Of a stretch of DNA of 64,000 nucleotides, positions 33,750 to 41,690 are shown piece after piece (position 1 is the stretch's first letter; every line of letters starts with the position of its first letter). The stretch comes from Neolewinella persica DSM 23188. Lineage in GTDB: Bacteria > Bacteroidota > Bacteroidia > Chitinophagales > Saprospiraceae. Both the position numbers and the translations under genes were made by a program. The stretch spans positions 1-64,000 of the forward strand of contig NZ_KB890421.1 in NCBI RefSeq assembly GCF_000373105.1. Reading direction: 5' to 3'. The notes under the pieces were generated by a model. It was given only the letters and a program-made list of their open reading frames with translations, was not told the origin of the DNA and did not search any database.

Positions 33750-35336
33750 ATGAGAAACCATTTATTCCTCCTTCTTTTTCTGATGGTCGGCACCTTGTCG
33801 GTCGCCTCCGCTCAGGAGCAAGTCAACGAGGACATCAACACCATTATCCGCAAGCATGGTCTGGATAAAAGCCAAGCCATAGATGTGGCTGGTTGGATGA
33901 CCGACGTCTACGGCCCGCGTCTGACGGGATCACCGATGCTCGACAAAGCCACTGACTGGGCCCAGAGTACCCTGAAAGAATGGGGTATGAAGAACGTTCA
34001 CCTCGAAAGCTGGGGCCCATTTGGCCGGGGTTGGGAGATGAGCCACTTCGAGATGCACGCCACAAGTCCTAGTTACTGGCCAATTATTGCTTATCCCAAG
34101 GCTTGGTCACCGTCAGTAAAAGGTACGGGCGATGTTGTCTACCTTGCTGCGGAAACAATGGAAGACCTGGAGGCTTACCGAGGTAAGCTTAAGGGAAAAT
34201 TCATCCTGCTGGATACCATCCGGGAAGTAAACGAACTTTGGGAGCCTGACGCGAAACGTCACGATGCCGAAAGCCTGTTGAATCTGGCTAATGCACCGGA
34301 GCCAACCCCACGCCCACGCCGTAATTATAACCTGGGGGCCAGAGGTTTCCGCACCGCCCTGTGGGAACTGATGGAAAATGAAAAGCCATTAGCCATTCTG
34401 GACCGCAGCTATAAGGGTGACCTGGGTACCGTATTCGTTTCGGGTGCCCGGACTTCCGATGGAAGTGCGCGCGACAAAGACCAGAACGTCGTACCCCAGT
34501 TCACTGTATCTGTAGAACATTACAACCGCATCCTCCGTAACCTGCAGCGCGGCCTCAAGATGCAGCTGAGTGTTGACCTGGCGGCTAGCTACTCTAATCC
34601 GGACGGTATGGAGCACAACATCATTGCCGAGATTCCGGGAACTGACCTGAAGGACGAAGTCGTTATGTTCGGTGCCCACTTTGATTCCTGGCATACCGCC
34701 ACCGGCGCAACGGACAACGGCGCAGGTTCCACCGTAATGATGGAAGCAGCCCGGATCCTTTTGGAAACGATCAAAGAAAGCGGCGTTAAGCCTCGCCGTA
34801 CCCTGCGCCTGGCCCTTTGGACCGGCGAAGAGCAAGGTCTCCTCGGCTCACGTGGCTACGCAAAGGAACACTTCGCCGTTTTTCCACCCGACAGCTATAC
34901 ACCACAGAGCTTTAAGCCGGAGCAGGAGAAGATTTCCGCATACTATAACCTGGACAATGGCACGGGTAAAGTCCGCGGAATTTATTTGCAGGGTAATAAT
35001 GCCGTAGCGCCGATTTTCCGCGCCTGGTTGCAACCGTTCAAAGACCTGGATGCGAGCACCGTCAGCCTGGCAAATACCGGAGGTACTGACCACCTTACTT
35101 TCGACGCCGTTAATATTCCCGGTTTCCAGTTCATTCAGGAGCCGATGGCCTATTTCGCCCGGACCCACCATTCCAATATGGATAACCTGGACCACCTGGT
35201 GGAAGCAGACCTTGCCCAGGCGGCAACCGTTATTGCTTCTTTCGTATTCCATACCGCCATGCGGGATGAGATGCTGCCACGGAAGCCGATGGCAATGGAG
35301 GATGAGACAGAGGCTAAAGGCGCGGGTGAAAAATAA
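33750..35336 (+). CDS. Secreted M28-family zinc peptidase
   Basis: 528 residues, signal peptide 1-21 (LSVASAQ). The five zinc-binding positions of the M28 aminopeptidase family are visible: HFD in FGAHFDSWH, D in GATDNGAGS, EE in WTGEEQGLLGS, D in NLDNGTGK and H near the end in RTHHSNMDNLD. A PA-like insert precedes the catalytic domain (VVYLAAETMEDLEAYRGKLKGKFILLD). It removes amino acids from peptides in the periplasm or outside the cell. The Cterm PRKPMAMEDETEAKGAGEK is a polar tail, not a T9SS signal. A clear terminator follows at 35359. Confidence 0.92.
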   Translation: MRNHLFLLLFLMVGTLSVASAQEQVNEDINTIIRKHGLDKSQAIDVAGWMTDVYGPRLTGSPMLDKATDWAQSTLKEWGMKNVHLESWGPFGRGWEMSHFEMHATSPSYWPIIAYPKAWSPSVKGTGDVVYLAAETMEDLEAYRGKLKGKFILLDTIREVNELWEPDAKRHDAESLLNLANAPEPTPRPRRNYNLGARGFRTALWELMENEKPLAILDRSYKGDLGTVFVSGARTSDGSARDKDQNVVPQFTVSVEHYNRILRNLQRGLKMQLSVDLAASYSNPDGMEHNIIAEIPGTDLKDEVVMFGAHFDSWHTATGATDNGAGSTVMMEAARILLETIKESGVKPRRTLRLALWTGEEQGLLGSRGYAKEHFAVFPPDSYTPQSFKPEQEKISAYYNLDNGTGKVRGIYLQGNNAVAPIFRAWLQPFKDLDASTVSLANTGGTDHLTFDAVNIPGFQFIQEPMAYFARTHHSNMDNLDHLVEADLAQAATVIASFVFHTAMRDEMLPRKPMAMEDETEAKGAGEK

Positions 35337-35358
35337 CCCATGCTAAGTACGCTTTGCC

Positions 35359-35405
35359 GGGCCGGTAATTGAGCTTTATGGTTCGATTACCGGCCCGTTT
35401 TATTT
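35359..35405 (+). terminator. Hairpin terminator after the M28 peptidase gene
   Basis: Perfect 11-bp stem GGGCCGGTAAT / ATTACCGGCCC (35359-35369 and 35386-35396), followed by GTTTTATTT. Confidence 0.88.
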
Positions 35406-35424
35406 ATGGGGAATACTTTTTCGT

Positions 35425-35526
35425 GCGGGGTCGCAGGTGCAAAGTGAAAATTGCCAAAAGCAAGCCAATTATTCCGTTCTTTTCCCTTTGTGCTTTAAAC
35501 CTTTACTTTGCATCTGCGACCCCGCC
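35425..35526. repeat. Inverted pair of dispersed elements (MITE-like, about 100 bp)
   Basis: Left arm GCGGGGTCGCAGGTGCAAAG (35425 on) and right arm, read in reverse, GCGGGGTCGCAGATGCAAAG (ending 35526): one mismatch in about 21 bp, with about 58 nt between. The ends resemble terminal inverted repeats of a miniature element. No transposase is near. Confidence 0.85.
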
Positions 35527-35593
35527 TGATTAGTCAATGAGTCAGACACTCAGCTAGCCGATAGTTCAGCGTTTAAAAGTCGCCATCATCCCC

Positions 35594-36604
35594 ATGAAAC
35601 CCAATTATTCCTACGAAGACATTCTTGCACTTGATTTTCCTCCGGTTATCGTCTATGCTGCGCCGTTGTTGATATTTTTTGCCGTACTGGAGTGGTATTT
35701 GCGGCGGAGGGAATACCACCACCATCTGGAAGAGGCTCGGGGCGGTGTGTCTTCAGCGCTGGCCGAAAAGTATAAGTACGACGTGAAAGATGGTCTGGCG
35801 GGGGCCGGTGTTGGCTTAGGGTACCTGATTAGTACGGCCATGGTTAAAGCCCTCACTTTCGGCGTCATCCTGTACTTCTATAACCTGACGCCATTATACG
35901 TCCCGACGGCCTGGTGGAGCTTTATAGCCTGCTATATCGTCGTCGACTTTTGCCGCTATTGGGCCCACCGGATTGCGCATGAGCAGCGTTTTTGGTGGGC
36001 TACCCACGTAACGCATCACAGCTCAGAGCAATACAACCTGACCGTCACTTTTCGCCTCTCGTGGACGCAACACATCAAGGTCATTTTCTTTATTCCTGCA
36101 GCGCTGCTTGGCTTCGATCCCTTCGTGTTTTTTATTTGCATGCAGATTGGTGTTTTGTACCAATACTGGGTACACACTGAGCTGATCGGCAAGTTATGGG
36201 CGCCGATCGAGTACTTCTTTATCACGCCAAGCCACCATCGCGTCCATCACGGTTCTGAAGAGAAGTACCTGGACAAAAACTATGGTTCTTCGCTCGTTAT
36301 CTGGGACCGAATGTTCGGAACCTTTTGCGCCGAGGAGGAACGCCCGCACTACGGTATTCTGAAGCCGGTAAACAGCTATAATCCGGTCTACCTTGTCTTT
36401 CATGAACACATCGACCTGGTGCGGGATATGCTGAAATATCGCCACCCAAAGGCCTGGTGGCGGATTCTGTTTCACGGTCCCGGACTTACGCTCGATAAGG
36501 AGAAATACTACGGGTTTTATAAGCAGCAGGGCGGGACCGCAGGTGCAGGAAATCTGGACCAGGGAGCAGTGAGGGAGGAGACACCTGGAAACGTGGTGGT
36601 GTAG
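35594..36604 (+). CDS. Sterol desaturase/fatty acid hydroxylase family protein
   Basis: 336 residues. Membrane protein with the di-iron histidine boxes of the family: HRIAH, HVTHH and HHRVHH near residues 125, 138 and 213. It hydroxylates or desaturates a lipid substrate in the inner membrane using O2 and two iron ions. The frame ends with a tail after YYGFYKQQ that is encoded by a dispersed-element copy at 36529-36547 and following bases; related proteins would be expected to stop near there, so the last 24 residues look acquired. Convergent to the next gene. Confidence 0.88.
   Translation: MKPNYSYEDILALDFPPVIVYAAPLLIFFAVLEWYLRRREYHHHLEEARGGVSSALAEKYKYDVKDGLAGAGVGLGYLISTAMVKALTFGVILYFYNLTPLYVPTAWWSFIACYIVVDFCRYWAHRIAHEQRFWWATHVTHHSSEQYNLTVTFRLSWTQHIKVIFFIPAALLGFDPFVFFICMQIGVLYQYWVHTELIGKLWAPIEYFFITPSHHRVHHGSEEKYLDKNYGSSLVIWDRMFGTFCAEEERPHYGILKPVNSYNPVYLVFHEHIDLVRDMLKYRHPKAWWRILFHGPGLTLDKEKYYGFYKQQGGTAGAGNLDQGAVREETPGNVVV
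36529..36547 (+). repeat. Dispersed GC-rich element at the 3' end of a coding sequence
   Basis: GGGCGGGACCGCAGGTGCA. It is read in frame and encodes GGTAGA in the extra C-terminal tail of the desaturase. Confidence 0.75.
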
Positions 36605-36723
36605 TAAGGAAGCGGCGGTTTTTGTCAACCATTAATGGTCGACTGTGCAGGAGTTGATGAACGATGATCGTGAGCTCCAAGCTGGCCTGTCAACTAATCC
36701 GCAACTGACTAATAAAGCGCAGT

Positions 36724-37683
36724 CTACCATCCGATATGAAACAAAGCATCCCCCTGGCTGACCACCGCACTATTGGTGTGCCCGATGATGAAGCCGTCCC
36801 GGGGAGAAAGTAGTCGCTTGTTTGCTTTGCGAGACTTTGGGTCGGCAATGAAACCGATGGGCTCTCCTTTTCTTACGAAGAATCCGGATTTTTTGGTCCA
36901 CTGAAAGAGGCCGGCCCTGCCGGCCCGAATCCATGCGCTGTGATTCACAATTATGGCCGGCTTATTATTTTCTTCCGGTCTTTGGGTCAGCATTTTCTGA
37001 TCAAAAAGTAAGCGTTTAATTCCGGCGACGCCGACGTCGATACTGTGGGCATCATACCGTAGATTTTCACCGCCTTCGAAGGTGAGTACCGGTAATTGGT
37101 GATTTTTGTAAGTTGTTCTGCGCAGCGATTTAGCTGGTGCCCGGTTGGCAAATATTAGAGGGGGAGCAAAGGCCTTTGCGGCAATGGCTGCTTTTTCATC
37201 CTCCGTATTGTAACGTATTTGTGGGAAATTATAGGTGCCCCGGCCACCGGTGTGGAAATCTACCGCAAGGTCAACGTGTGGCAGAATGTTCCGGCTTAAA
37301 CCATTGGCGATCCGGCTGGCCAGTGAACCCGTGCTGGTGCCCGGAAAACTGCGGTTGACGTCCTTACCGTCGGGAACGTCCCGACTGAAGTTGTTGAATC
37401 CGTACACATTCAGCAACGGAATGGCAATAACCGTACCCGTTTCTATTTTTTCGAAGATCTTTTGCTCAATGCATCTCCGGACAATCTCCACCCCGTTTAT
37501 TTCATCGCCATGCACTCCGGCAAGGAACAATACAACCGGCCCTGGCTGATAAGCACGGAAAACCCTGGCACTTATGGAGACCTGGTTGCCACTGGGTAGT
37601 TGGCCAGCGACTACTTCAACAGAACCACTTTGGCCGGGATAAAACTCGCCATTGGCAATGGTCATTGGTTGGATATCGTTCAT
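36724..37683 (-). CDS. Succinylglutamate desuccinylase/aspartoacylase-family zinc hydrolase
   Basis: 319 residues. The zinc-binding motif HGDEINGVE (His and Glu) and later DFHTGG (His) identify the AstE/AspA branch of M14 carboxypeptidases; DVNRSFPG and RDGFIIGHTNSAVV are also typical. It cleaves N-acyl amino acids. Its start overlaps the RimK-like gene by 4 bp (ATGA), so the two are translationally coupled; this pairing is common and suggests that one adds and the other removes or trims glutamate residues. Confidence 0.85.
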   Translation of the reverse strand: MNDIQPMTIANGEFYPGQSGSVEVVAGQLPSGNQVSISARVFRAYQPGPVVLFLAGVHGDEINGVEIVRRCIEQKIFEKIETGTVIAIPLLNVYGFNNFSRDVPDGKDVNRSFPGTSTGSLASRIANGLSRNILPHVDLAVDFHTGGRGTYNFPQIRYNTEDEKAAIAAKAFAPPLIFANRAPAKSLRRTTYKNHQLPVLTFEGGENLRYDAHSIDVGVAGIKRLLFDQKMLTQRPEENNKPAIIVNHSAWIRAGRAGLFQWTKKSGFFVRKGEPIGFIADPKSRKANKRLLSPRDGFIIGHTNSAVVSQGDALFHIGW

Positions 37684-38576
37684 GAAATCAGCTGTTTTTT
37701 CTTGTGTGCTTTAGCTACGGCATAATCAATAATGGCACCGGCAATGTCTACTCTGGTCGCCTTTTCAATACCTTCCAGCCCGGGGCTGGCGTTAACCTCC
37801 ATTAGCAATGGCCCGCGGTCACTAGGCAGCAGATCAACCCCGGCCACTTCTACACCGACAATGGCGGCAGCACGAAGCGCAAGTGCTTCGTCTTCGGGGC
37901 TAAGGGTGACCGCACGAGCCGTTGCGCCCCGGTGCATGTTGGCCCGAAACTCGCCTTCCCCTGCTTTACGCTCCATAGCCGCCACTACTTTTCCTCCTAC
38001 TACCAGCGCACGGACATCACGTCCGTCGCTCTCCTCCACAAATTCTTGTAAGATGACCCGATCCTGAATCCGAAGGAAGCCCTCCGCAATCCGTTCAAGC
38101 TGGTAGGGGGTATTAGCGAGCGCAACCCCAACGCCATGGGTGCTTTCCAGCAGTTTCACGACGATAGGGTAGTTGGCCATGGCCCGGCCGGCCATACGTA
38201 CCTCCCCCAGGGTGAAACAAAGGACAGTTCGGGGCACGGCAACGCCGTGACTAGCCAATACCTGTAACGAGGACATCTTATCCCGCGCCAGCATTAAGCC
38301 CTCCGCATTCATGGTGTGAGGTACGCCCAGTACGTCCAGTTGTCGGATGATAGCTACTCCCCGACTGGTAATATTCGCGCCAATCCGTGGAATGGCCACC
38401 CGTGGTGGCTCCCAAGGCTGCCCATTTAGAAGAAGGGCTGTCTTACTACCATGCAGTGAGGGGCTGCACAGGCCATGGTCCGTGACTTCGATAAAATGTC
38501 CGCGTTCCTTGCCAGCTGCAACGAGTCGTTGTGTGCTGTAGAGGAAGGGCCCTCTGGAGAAGATGGTGATGCGCAT
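37680..38576 (-). CDS. RimK-family alpha-L-glutamate ligase (ATP-grasp)
   Basis: 298 residues from the ATG at 38576 (MRITIFSRGPFLYSTQRLV), rejecting a longer frame whose first 48 residues do not look like the family. ATP-grasp motifs are present: YPIVVKLLESTHGVGV, VILQEFVEE, DVRALVVGGKVVAAMERKAGEGEFRANMHRGA and LLMEVNASPGLEGIEKAT. RimK-type enzymes attach glutamate to the C-terminus of ribosomal protein S6 or build short poly-glutamate. The coupled aspartoacylase-type gene and its position point to a paired ligase-hydrolase system; the substrate is unproven. Confidence 0.88.
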   Translation of the reverse strand: MRITIFSRGPFLYSTQRLVAAGKERGHFIEVTDHGLCSPSLHGSKTALLLNGQPWEPPRVAIPRIGANITSRGVAIIRQLDVLGVPHTMNAEGLMLARDKMSSLQVLASHGVAVPRTVLCFTLGEVRMAGRAMANYPIVVKLLESTHGVGVALANTPYQLERIAEGFLRIQDRVILQEFVEESDGRDVRALVVGGKVVAAMERKAGEGEFRANMHRGATARAVTLSPEDEALALRAAAIVGVEVAGVDLLPSDRGPLLMEVNASPGLEGIEKATRVDIAGAIIDYAVAKAHKKKQLIS

Positions 38577-38772
38577 AGGGTAGAGTAGTTCGGTATTGGC
38601 GGCAAGGTAAGTAATGTGGTGAAGTTGGGGGCAGTCTTCGAAATAATGGATGGTATAAGATCCCCAAACCGTGATGTTTTGGGGTACAGTTGACCTGAGT
38701 TCAACAGCGTTTGCCGGCACTTAGCGCCACGTAATTTCCCGAACTACTTCGTGATGGCTATATCTCAAGTAG

Positions 38773-39330
38773 GAGTGCCTGAAATCTACCGTCAAAGACT
38801 ACCCCGAGGGCGCTGGCCGCGATGGCTGGTTTAAAGTTTATCAAAATGTACGGAACGACTGGACCTGGGACGCCAAGACAAATGACAACGATCCCTACCT
38901 TATCTATGTCCGGTACGATACAGTGGGAGATTATCGTGTGCAAATCGCCGGTCGTTCCAAACATCATGCAATCGATCGTGTCGTACTTTATCACTCCGAC
39001 GTAAGTTCCCCTAGTGCCCTGCGTCTTAGTCGTCCGGTTTCTGAATACATCAATCCGCCGGTATCAGTAACTGATCTTGCCGTAGAACGATTAAAAGTTA
39101 GCCCTAACCCAGTCACTACGGAAGTTTCGGTTCAACTACCGTCAGATATCACCACGGGCACTTACGAGGTAAGGATCGTCGGCTCTGACGGAAGAGAGTT
39201 TGGCCGACAGCCTTACCGGCTTTCTCCGGGAGGGACGTTGCAAATGCCCGTAGCAAAGCTACCCGCCGGTCATTACATGTTTCATTTTTCAGTACCCGGT
39301 AAACATTATACCGGCCGGTTTATCAGGTAG
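38773..39330 (+). pseudogene. 5'-truncated remnant of a T9SS cargo gene
   Basis: An open frame runs from just after an in-frame TAG (38770-38772) to the stop at 39330. It starts mid-domain (ECLKSTVKDYPEGAGRDGWF) and continues DWTWDAKTNDNDPYLIYVRYD, a lectin-like or GH-associated strand region with no start. It ends in a type A T9SS sorting domain (VSPNPVTTEVSVQLP, GSDGREF, LPAGHYMFHF). There is no signal peptide. A GTG at 38923 could start a short product but would still lack export. It looks like the 3' end of a larger exported protein whose 5' part was deleted. Confidence 0.7.
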
Positions 39331-39360
39331 TCGTCTTACCTTTCGGGTTCAAACTCTGCT

Positions 39361-40287
39361 ATGCGAAAATTGCTTTGGACCCTGGCCATACTCATCATTA
39401 TTTACCTTGGCGTAACCTGGTTTTTTAGTGGGTTAATTCTTCATACGCCTGACCGTGACTACGCCACCGTCTTACAAATGAATAAGGACCGATGGGGGCT
39501 GGACCTGGATAGCTTACAGGCAACCTTACCTTCCAAAGAGGAGATAAGCTTCGAAAGCCCCGTTGATGGAATCACGCTAAATGGTTGGTTGTACCGACCA
39601 GACAGTGCTCAGTGTGGTGTGGTTATGGCCCACGGATACAGTGTTAACCGCGCCAATATGCTAAAGTATGCGCCCATCTTCGATAGCTGCCGCTGTGCGC
39701 TGCTGCTGTACGATCATCGGGGGCACGGCACTTCCAGCCCGGAATCTTTTGGCACCGGAGGATTTCATGAAGCTAGTGACTTTCTGGCCGCTAACGATTT
39801 TCTACTGGAACAATCGGGTCTTTCACAAGACCAGATCGGCTGGCTTGGGGAGAGCTGGGGAGGAGCCACCGTCCTGCTGGCCGCCGGCCGGGAAGGTGCC
39901 GCGCAACCAGCCTGGGTTATTTCTGAGAGCTCCTTTGCTAATTGGGAAAGCGCAATAATGGAACGTGGCATAAAAGACTACGGAAATGGGCTTAATGCGC
40001 TCACGCCCGGTGCCTTTACGTGGGCTGAATTCCGGGCCGGAGTAGTTTTTGATCAAGTTAGTCCTTTACTCGCGGCACCAAAAATTAAAGTTCCCGTATT
40101 GCTCCTTCACTCTGCCGCAGACACCCTCACTTACCCCGTACAATTCGATCAACTTGTAGCAGCGTTCAATCCGGCAATTCTTACCGCCCGTAAACTGGAT
40201 TGGGGGGCGTGGCATGCACACAACATCATTTGGCGCAGGCAGGAATACACAGATATGGTTCTTGATTTTATTGGTGACTGGAAGTGA
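39361..40287 (+). CDS. Alpha/beta hydrolase (serine aminopeptidase/S9 type)
   Basis: 308 residues with an N-terminal membrane helix (LWTLAILIIIYLGVTWFFSG). The nucleophile elbow is GESWGG with Ser165, the oxyanion region is MAHGYSVNR, the acid is in LLLHSAADTLTYP and the His in GAWHAHNI. This matches the Bacteroidota/Bacillus group related to YqkD- and BAAT-like hydrolases. It probably faces the periplasm on a membrane anchor and cleaves an ester or peptide. The substrate is not known. Confidence 0.85.
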   Translation: MRKLLWTLAILIIIYLGVTWFFSGLILHTPDRDYATVLQMNKDRWGLDLDSLQATLPSKEEISFESPVDGITLNGWLYRPDSAQCGVVMAHGYSVNRANMLKYAPIFDSCRCALLLYDHRGHGTSSPESFGTGGFHEASDFLAANDFLLEQSGLSQDQIGWLGESWGGATVLLAAGREGAAQPAWVISESSFANWESAIMERGIKDYGNGLNALTPGAFTWAEFRAGVVFDQVSPLLAAPKIKVPVLLLHSAADTLTYPVQFDQLVAAFNPAILTARKLDWGAWHAHNIIWRRQEYTDMVLDFIGDWK

Positions 40288-40436
40288 ATTTGAGGAATAG
40301 CCACTTTGGCTGATTTCTTCCTCTGTTTTTTTCAAGATGGGCAAGCGCAGCTTCACTACGACAAATGCGGTGGCTCACTTAGCCCTTTTCCCAATCAAAC
40401 ATTGACTACATTCAGCCAGAGAAACAACCCATTGTT

Positions 40437-41513
40437 ATGCTGAATCAACGAATAGAATCCGTTGACATCTTGCGGGGCATTACGATTGCCGCCATGATGT
40501 TGGTCAATAACCCAGGTAGCTGGGGTAGTGTCTATGACCCCTTATTACATGCAGATTGGCATGGTTATACACCAACGGACCTGGTGTTCCCTTTCTTTCT
40601 CTTTATTGTGGGCTGTTCGATTGCCTTTGCTTACCGTGGTAAAAAAGCTACGGGAAAGACCTATCAAAAGATCAGCATCAGGGCACTGAAACTGATTGGC
40701 CTGGGTATCTTTTTGGGCGCATTTACCCTAACTTTTCCCTTTTTTAAGGAATGGGAAAGCATTCGGTTACCCGGCGTGTTGCAACGGATCGGCCTGGCGT
40801 TTTTCTTTGCTGCCATCATTGCGTTGAACGCTAATTGGAAAGTCATCATCGGGGTCACGGCAGCTTTATTACTAGGCTATTGGGGCATTATGGGCTTTCT
40901 ACCGCTCCCTGATGGTAGTGCTCCGACTTACGAGCGGGCTGCGAACAACTGGGCAATGTATTTCGATAAAGCCATCCTCGGCAGCCATACCTGGAAACCA
41001 GACTACGATCCTGAAGGTTTGCTAAGTACCCTGCCAAGTATTGCCACGGCATTATTGGGGGTATTGGCCGGAAGGTTGCTTATCTCCAGCCGCGCCGACA
41101 AATTGATAATATTGGGTATTGGAGGAATCGTCCTCCTTATTGCAGGTCACCTTTGGGGGTTAACTTTTCCCATCAATAAAGCCCTTTGGACCAGTAGCTT
41201 TGTATTGGTGACCGCCGGATGGGCCTGCATTTCGCTGTGGGTAATCAGTTACTTCAAGGACTTTCGTAATGCCAGGTTTGGAGACATTTTCAAGCGGGTG
41301 GGCGCCAATGCACTTATCCTGTATTTCCTGTCCAGCTTCATCGCTAAGATATTTGGCATGACGGGCCTCCATGAATGGTTATACGAGCACCTATATGTCC
41401 ACGATTTTATACCGGCGAAGCTGAGTAGCTTGCTCTACGGCTTATCCGTTGCCGGGTTTTATGTATTGCTTGGGCTCTTCCTTTGGAAGCGGAAGATATT
41501 TATCAAGGTATAA
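40437..41513 (+). CDS. NagX/HGSNAT-type membrane acyltransferase (DUF5009-like)
   Basis: 358 residues with about ten membrane helices. The opening RIESVDILRGITIAAMMLVNNPGSW and DLVFPFFLFIVGCSIAF are characteristic of heparan-alpha-glucosaminide N-acetyltransferase relatives (NagX), which acetylate glucosamine across a membrane using cytosolic acetyl-CoA. In Bacteroidota such genes often occur near chitin or glycan use genes; here the neighbours are a hydrolase and a vWA protein, so the exact glycan is open. Confidence 0.88.
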   Translation: MLNQRIESVDILRGITIAAMMLVNNPGSWGSVYDPLLHADWHGYTPTDLVFPFFLFIVGCSIAFAYRGKKATGKTYQKISIRALKLIGLGIFLGAFTLTFPFFKEWESIRLPGVLQRIGLAFFFAAIIALNANWKVIIGVTAALLLGYWGIMGFLPLPDGSAPTYERAANNWAMYFDKAILGSHTWKPDYDPEGLLSTLPSIATALLGVLAGRLLISSRADKLIILGIGGIVLLIAGHLWGLTFPINKALWTSSFVLVTAGWACISLWVISYFKDFRNARFGDIFKRVGANALILYFLSSFIAKIFGMTGLHEWLYEHLYVHDFIPAKLSSLLYGLSVAGFYVLLGLFLWKRKIFIKV

Positions 41514-41576
41514 GCAGCTAAAATCCAGAAACCAGGGAAGTAGTTACCAGTTCTCTAGCTTCTGGTTACGAAATAA

Positions 41577-41618
41577 GGGCGCGGCCGCAGGTGCAATGAG
41601 AAGGTTTAAGGAGCAAGG
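41577..41618 (+). repeat. Dispersed GC-rich element with second conserved block
   Basis: Core GGGCGCGGCCGCAGGTGCA (41577-41595) followed by AAGGTTTAAGGAGCAAGG (41601-41618). The same second block, with changes, follows the cores at 16680-16726, 18068 and 35501. Intergenic. Confidence 0.85.
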
Positions 41619-41690
41619 TCAGCTAAGGGCTGATTCCCTTCTACTTTATGTATTCCTTCCCTTTAGTGCATCAACCTTCCAAAAGAAGTT

